In this document: positions 58,518 to 64,000 of the stretch, in pieces | How positions within the stretch are numbered: the first letter of the stretch is position 1 | How the letters are laid out: each line of letters begins with the position of its first letter | Source: Volvariella volvacea V23 | Taxonomy: Eukaryota; Basidiomycota; Agaricomycetes; Agaricales; Pluteaceae | Length of the DNA stretch: 64,000 nucleotides | Reading direction: 5' to 3' | NCBI GenBank assembly: GCA_000349905.1 | Contig: KB722738.1 | Location: forward strand, 1,749,132-1,813,131 | Notes under the pieces: model-generated | What the model saw: the letters and a program-made list of their open reading frames with translations, nothing else | What the model was told of the DNA's origin: nothing | Database searches by the model: none | Position numbers and translations under genes: made by a program

Positions 58518-59367
58518 ATGGTGGAGGTGGATACGATGCCAGAAGATAACACACTTTTCATTACCTCTCGTATGTTGTTTCCCCAAATACCCTTCGAATG
58601 TCATTGAAGCCCATCCAGCAGCCGGCCCTCCTCCAGTTCTCCCATGGCCAGATGTATCGAACCATGCCAAGTGGTCTGTCTCCTCCTACAAGTTTGGTTT
58701 CGGGGCAGAATGTTTACAAGACGGGGATCCGGATACCTTTTGGCAGTGTGTATGCTTTAATGGGGGTTGCACTGACCGCTTAAAAACCACAGCTCTGACG
58801 GCCCACAACCGCATTTCATCACGATTGAATTTCCACGAAAGGTTGCAATCCAAGTTCGTCAATGTGCCAAATACTATGAATTTAGCCACACTAGCCTTAA
58901 ATCTACCAGAAAATCAGCATTTTTCTCTCTTTCCCTCAGGACGACTCTTATACACCATCGACACTCGCCATACGCGCAGGAACTGGTCTAAGCGACCTCC
59001 AGGATATCCGAGTCGTAAATCTGGAGAAGCCTAATGGATGGATTACCTTCGATATATCATCAGAACCGAATGACGAAGGCGATGGGTGGTACGTGACAAC
59101 CAGTTGAGAGGAGCATATCGTCCTGAGGGTCCCAGTAACCCCATATGCGCCTACATGATTCAGATTATCATTGCGGCGAATCATATGAGTGGTAAAGACA
59201 CCCATGTTCGCGGCTTACGCATCCTAGGTCCAACAGAGTGGGTGTCACAATATTTGGTGCGAAACTACATGAGGTCTGATGTACAAAAAAGGGAACGTGG
59301 AGTCGACGACGATGATCCATTTTCCTTTCACACCCCCGCATTCAAAATGTTCGAGAGAATACGATGA
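58518..59367 (+). CDS. DOC1: Anaphase-promoting complex subunit 10 (Doc1)
   Basis: APC10/Doc1 is the DOC-domain subunit of the anaphase-promoting complex and helps bind degrons. The start at 58518 gives MVEVDTMPEDNTLFITS. An intron (donor GTATGT) leads to PHPAAGPPPVLPWPDVSNHA and KWSVSSYKFGFGAECLQDGD, then PDTFW. The next intron joins HSDGPQPHFITIEFPRKVAI, then DDSYTPSTLAIRAGTGLSDL, NLEKPNGWITFDISSEPNDE, IQIIIAANHMSGKDTHVRGL and RILGPTE, and the last exon DDDDPFSFHTPAFKMFERIR. The C-terminal IR dipeptide, which docks on APC3/Cdc27, is present. Every conserved DOC block is seen. The mariner element ends 38 bp upstream of the start codon. Confidence 0.95.
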
Positions 59368-59410
59368 ATTACTACATGCTTCCATTCACTACAGACATTA
59401 CCTACGCAAT

Positions 59411-62400
59411 CTACACTGTCCGGTGATAGCTGTATTGCACCTGCGGGTACCGCTCCTGGGAGGGCTGACCATGCACCTGAGGCTGTGGTTGCCAGTGCGG
59501 CTGGTTGGAGGAAGTTGCATAGCCAACCTCTGGAGAGGGATTGACACTAGAGCGCGCAGCACTCGTATTGTATAGGGAATTAAAGCTGCTTTGGGTTGAA
59601 TGGTCCCATCTGTGGTAGTGATTGGCCTGCTGTATGGGTGAATGCCCATTAACTGCATACGAATTTCATTTATTCATTGGTTACTCACTTGATATTGATG
59701 TGAGATTTGCGCGCCATTATTTGGGTTTGGAGGCGTGGGATAAAGGTATACAGGAGTTGTAGTCGTTGGCGATTGCCTGAAAGCATGGTGATGGGGCTGG
59801 TAATGACTGAACGAAATAGTGGATGGCTGTGTGTGAGGGGGGTATGAATAAGGTACGGTTGCTTCACGCTGAGAGGTGGAGTGCTGATAGTAATAATGAT
59901 TCGTCCCGTTCGCTGACTGCTCATGTGGCAGCGACCCATCACCCATCCTGAATTGCTCTTTCCCCCGGAACTCAGGCTGAGACCGTACCACGGGAGAATG
60001 ACTGTCTCTGCGAGCAGTATACTGGCCCGAGTCTTTCATCAAACGGCATTGTTGACACAAAAAGTCTACTTTATCCCAATTCCGCTTTGGGTGTCCCGCT
60101 CGGAGGTCTTCCTTGTCATGACAAGCTATGTGTTGCCATTTCGCGCACGCGCCACAGGACATCATGGGTAAACCGTCATCCTAAAACCATCATTAGCATG
60201 TTACACCACCACATTGTAATACACTTACCAAGTTGACACCTCTTCGATGACATATTTCACAATCCAGTATCCAATCATCACCCGCAAGGGCACGAGAAAC
60301 ACCAGAGGCGCTCTTGATAGCGTTTCCTCTCGTCGAAGTTTTCGGAGGTTGCTCTTTCTCCGGTGTTGGGGCTTTACTCGATGATTGCGTTGTCTCTGGG
60401 GCACTGGATTCCCATTAACAAACGCAGGGAACAGATAGGAAATAGGGTACCTAGCTTGACGAGAAGCCTCTCTTGCTTCGCGTTCTCGACGACGGAGTTC
60501 CCTAGCCGATTCCTTCGCCTCCCTTTCTTGCTGACGAGCCTCAAGCCTGCGAGTACGACTCATCTGCTCCTCTTCCTCTGCCCTTCTCCTAGCAGCCGCT
60601 CTGGCCTCTTCTCTTTGTATTTCCTTGATAGCAAGACGAGAGGAACGTTTTCGATTAGTGATAGCCTCTTCTTGCTGCCGCTTCCGCTCTTGTTCCTATA
60701 ATATATGAGCATTGTGCCCTAAATGCTCTAACAGGTCACACTTACACGGAGTTCCTCTATGATGGTAGGTACGGCGTATGTAGTGAGATACTTGTACAGC
60801 GCCTTCTCCGCGTAGTGTGTCGCATTCTTGAATTGCTGTGGAAATTCTTCCCACTCTTGAATAGTCACACAAACCTTAGAGGAAATGCTTAACTCATACT
60901 CTAATTGAGAGACAGATTCACTGACCATCTCCCACTCAACAAAGTTGGGCGGTGTTACATTTTCTTTATCTTCAGTGGCTTCCTCGGGGACCTGCTCAGC
61001 AAATTCTGGCTGTGGTGCTTCCACGTGAGTCTCACAGGCATTTACTTTATCTGCTACCAGTGGTTCAATGTCTTCTGCTTGATCCTCTTCACTCAGCTCT
61101 GTAAGATCACTAATGCTCTCTACATCCGTCTCGAGGCCTGTTTTGGCGGGCTTTTTCGGAGTATTGCTGACCTTCTTTGATCGTAAGGGCTTAAGCCATT
61201 CCTCAGGAACAGGCTGCCACTCTTCATCTTCCTGCAAGCCCCGCAAGCGAGCACTCATTCGTGTTCCCACTGGCCTCGGAGGGACCACGTTTACTCCACT
61301 CTTGCGAAGTCCTTGAGAAAACTTTCTTGTTTCCTGCCTAGCCTGTCTAGTAAGTTCCTCCAACTCCTTTGCCTGTGCATCTAGTTTCATATTGGCCCGA
61401 GCTTTTGCAGCTCGCTGGGTTCGACCAGCCGGTGATGTGTTATTTTCAGAAGGGACACTCCTTCGCCGCTGCTCTATCAGTCGAAGGCGCTTAACAGGCA
61501 GTTCCTTGATTTTGATTGGTGAGCCCGACGACTTGGTGAGCCTTTTCCGTTTGAGGGTTTTTGGTGGACGAAGTGGTACCCGTTGGATCCAAAGTTGGTC
61601 TGCAGAAATAAGCTATTTAGAAGAAGGGTGTTAATGAACGTGAAATACACACTGCCTATATGCCAGTAGGCATTACGCTTTGCGTCATAGCCTACGGGTT
61701 CCACTCTCTGAGAGTAATGAGCACTATGAAAGCCAGAGTAGGACAGGAAGACACACCCAGAGACACGCCTCTTCATCGTCACATTTCATTATCTGACGTA
61801 GCCTTGTTACATTCTGGAACTGCCACTCCGTCAGGACGTGTAAGGAGTCAAGTTTAGCAAGCATTGGTAGGCTGTTCCAATCTTTGCTCTCCGAGACAAG
61901 TGGTGGCTTAGTGAGACCTTGCGAAGCACTGGGCTGAGCACCTTGCTCTTTGGAAGGCTCCCCTGCATCGTCTGAATCCCGGCGTGTTGATAGAAAGCCC
62001 ATGTCCACCTCTCTCTCCTTGTCACTTACTGACTCGGCAACCACCAAGGCATCCTCATCACCGAGCACCTCCTTGTCACTATCACCCTCCTCACCTTCGC
62101 CTGGGGCGCCTGGCGAAGGACTGGCGTCGATAGGCGGTGCACTCTCAGGGCCAATTGGGTTAGCAGCGGGATCGCGTTTGCTGTACTGCTTGCGCAGGGC
62201 ATTCTGCCAGGTGTCGAGACTACAAACAGTATTAACACAAGGAATTGCAGCTATGCCCACTGGTATACTTACGAAATCTTACGATCGTACGTCAACGTAT
62301 ACAAGAGTCTTTGCATTATACGGGGAAGGACTTTGCTAGTTTCCTGGACGAGATCATTTTCAACGTCCTGGAAGTAGCAGAGAAGGATTAGGGCAGAAGG

Positions 62401-62626
62401 ACGGGATGGAAAGGAGATTTGTTGGACGTACCAAGATGGTGATGTCAGGGTTTGCGATAACTGGAGCGAAGGTGATGAAGAATTGACTGAAAGCGGCCCA
62501 TTTCCAGTTGGTCCTAAGGGTGGCAATGTGTTGGTGGTGGGGAGAAGGGAGCAAGGGAGTTGAAGCAGGGGAGTCGGTTGCAGCGTCTATGAGTTGGGTG
62601 GGGCGGGTGGAAGAGCGACGAGGCAT
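59411..62626 (-). CDS. WHIM/PHD chromatin protein
   Basis: A large multi-exon gene starting at 62626 with MPRRSSTRPTQLIDAATDSP. The N-terminal helical region (NWKWAAFSQFFITFAPVIAN, DVENDLVQETSKVLPRIMQR, LLYTLTYDRKIS) resembles a DDT-type domain. LDSLHVLTEWQFQNVTRLRQ and VEPVGYDAKRNAYWHIG match WHIM motifs of ISWI-associated proteins such as RSF1. Basic and acidic linkers and a long charged helix (RREREAREASRQAR) follow. A PHD finger is split by an intron near 60.2 kb: DDWILDCEICHRRGVNL, then DDGLPMMSCGACAKWQHIAC and VDFLCQQCR. A Gln/Pro/Tyr/His-rich tail runs to TAG at 59411-59413. A nucleosome-remodelling role is inferred from the domains. The 3' end is 43 bp from APC10. Confidence 0.8.
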
Positions 62627-62878
62627 TGGCTGAGACCCAATTCAGGTACTGTATGTATGAACAGTCGGCGACCAGCGTGAAGGAATCACAAGTGCAGTTG
62701 CAAACCACCGCCGATGAAACGAGTGCGCTGGATGATCAATTCTTCTGCAACACAGCGAACTCCTGTGCTGAGGTGCCACGATAAATATACAGTAAAGCGG
62801 TCGTCAAAGACGTGAGCGAGGTCGTCGAACACAACGTTGGGCACGTCCCACACCCTGAGTCCCTTTATTACGTAATTT
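62627..62878. other. Tandem intergenic region
   Basis: About 250 bp between the start codon of the WHIM/PHD gene and the stop codon of the small hydrolase, both on the minus strand. It should hold the WHIM/PHD promoter and the hydrolase 3' untranslated region. No other feature was recognised. Confidence 0.35.
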
Positions 62879-63948
62879 CTACAACATAACTTCTCTGACG
62901 AACCATGCCACCTCCTCCACCATTTCCTCCGTGCACTTATGCCCTATCCCTTCGTATAGACGCACTACCTTTCTCCCCCGTGGTCCTACTTCCAGCTTGG
63001 TCACGAATTCCTCACTCGCATCCCAAGGGACTAATTTGTCCGCCCCCCCTGATAGGACCAAAATATTTTTCCCAAAGAATGGATTCGTGGAATCCAGTGC
63101 GGAATAAGGCGTTGATGCCGGGTCAGATCGCTTGATAAATTCCAAAAGGTCGTTGGGTAGGTACGGAGGTCCCGCATCCAACGACGCCCTCCTCGCCCTC
63201 TGTCCAATTAGTGTCAAATAATCTGGACAACCTATAATTGGGATGCCGATCCTGATTCTGGCATCTGGCAGTTTCAATGAGTCAAGGACATGGCTTGATA
63301 CGTCCCGCCGCACCTTGGGCAAGTGCCATCCAGGTAGAATGCCCACCTAAACTGATACCTACTACGCCCCAATCTGTTATTGTCGTCTCACCCATTGGAA
63401 ATAAGTAGGATGGAAGAAAGTCGATTAGGAACGAGATATCTCGCGCAGTTCCCGCTATTCAATAAGCATGTCATTAATGCCACAAGGTAATGCTGGCCAG
63501 GCTTACTCTGGATAGCGTACATGTCCAACCTAGCAGACCACCCTCATTTCAGCGCCGCGTCAGTAGCAACAATTTAGTTATGCTTACGCATGGCGTTCAT
63601 TATTCTGTTCTGGTTTCGCCGACCAGGCATTGTTGGCTGTTGCATCAACAAGTCTATGTCCATGATTACGATGATCCTAGTGTGATGACGCTCACGTTGC
63701 TTGAACGAAACTGGGTGGATAAAGATACTTGCCAGTGTTACAACGTACAGGTCTTTGCTCGTATTCTGCTTATGCACCGATGCTAGGACAGAATGGGCAA
63801 TGGGCTCATTCTCCGCTGCTGATCCCAAGCGGCCATGTAACAGAAACAAGACGGCCACTGGCCGAGTTTTCCAAGTTGAATTAGAGAGCCGGTGGATGTG
63901 GACTGGGAGGCCACCAACAGTTATAATATCCTTGACTATCAAAGACAT
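62879..63948 (-). CDS. Small alpha/beta hydrolase
   Basis: The start at 63948 gives MSLIVKDIITVGGLPVHIHR. The oxyanion-hole region reads VAVLFLLHGRLGSAAENEPI. Later exons give the nucleophile elbow VGISLGGHS (GxSxG, near 63.34 kb), then RIRIGIPIIGCPDYLTLIGQ and RARRASLDAGPPYLPNDLLE. The acid and base region contains NILVLSGGADKLVPWDASEE and LYEGIGHKCTEEMVEEVAWF, with the Asp of GGADKLVPW and the His of GIGHKCT as the likely remaining triad members. The stop lies at 62879. About 280 residues fits a dienelactone-hydrolase/esterase-sized protein. An in-frame upstream Met at 63999 exists but the region before 63948 is unlikely to be coding. Substrate unknown. Confidence 0.82.
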
Positions 63949-64000
63949 TGATAAAGGAAAGAATGTGAAGTGGATTAGGTAAATACGATATGCTGACAAA

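Noticed and set aside
1..64000. Secondary-metabolite cluster, mating-type locus or CRISPR array
   Set aside because: No PKS/NRPS/terpene synthase, homeodomain or pheromone-receptor genes, and no regularly spaced direct repeats were seen; the genes are scattered housekeeping functions.

Overview
This is nuclear DNA of a basidiomycete fungus, most likely a mushroom-forming agaricomycete. Genes are packed on both strands, are broken by many introns of about 45-60 nt with GT(A/G/T)NGT donors and CAG/TAG acceptors, and lie only tens to about 300 bp apart. The proteins (CCR4-NOT scaffold, Ede1, striatin, Skt5-like chitin synthase activator, Yme2, class II cAMP phosphodiesterase) are fungal. No species can be named. 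Two runs of exactly 100 N (37164-37263 and 53913-54012) are scaffold-gap placeholders.

Layout. 1-0.66 kb: 3' end of an MFS sugar transporter. 1.0-8.2 kb: NOT1. 8.4-11.9 kb (-): large alpha/beta hydrolase. 12.1-13.4 kb: class II cyclic-nucleotide phosphodiesterase. 13.7-16.5 kb (-): striatin. 16.8-17.1 kb (-): TMA7. 17.2-19.7 kb: uncharacterised protein with a SUMO-interaction-like motif and a PINIT-like C-terminus. 20.1-24.1 kb (-): Ede1. 24.7-25.1 kb: small unknown protein. 25.4-27.3 kb: RRM/R3H protein of the Pin4/Cip type. 27.8-29.1 kb: mitochondrial nuclease NUC1. 29.2-30.2 kb (-): ribosomal protein mL46. 30.3-32.1 kb: V-ATPase subunit H. 32.2-34.2 kb (-): TRAPPC13. 34.5-38.1 kb (-): FG nucleoporin. 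38.2-41.5 kb: YME2. 41.6-42.4 kb (-): RG-rich protein. 42.5-44.3 kb: NUF2. 44.3-45.6 kb (-): ING-type PHD protein. 45.7-47.9 kb (-): Skt5/Chs4-like Sel1-repeat protein. 48.0-50.2 kb (-): KDM2/JHDM1 histone demethylase. 50.3-52.9 kb: SDA1. 58.5-59.4 kb: APC10/DOC1. 59.4-62.6 kb (-): WHIM/PHD chromatin protein. 62.9-63.9 kb (-): small alpha/beta hydrolase.

The exception is 52.9-58.5 kb, an AT-rich, gene-free island of repeats: an inverted-repeat element around the second gap, a hairpin repeat family, a decayed coding remnant, and a TA-flanked Tc1/mariner element (56902-58479) with a broken transposase that ends 38 bp before the APC10 start codon. The other genes are housekeeping functions (mRNA decay, endocytosis, chromatin, kinetochore/APC, mitochondria, cell wall) with no visible pathway cluster. 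They are often paired head-to-head across about 100 bp (mL46/VMA13, nucleoporin/YME2, RG-rich/NUF2, KDM2/SDA1) or tail-to-tail with almost no spacer (NUF2/ING 13 bp, APC10/WHIM-PHD 43 bp).

No clear new biological system was found. The best leads are the nested-repeat architecture and position of the mariner element, the PINIT-like/SIM protein lacking an SP-RING, the small unknown protein at 24.7 kb, and several gene starts that can only be recovered by splicing short first exons.
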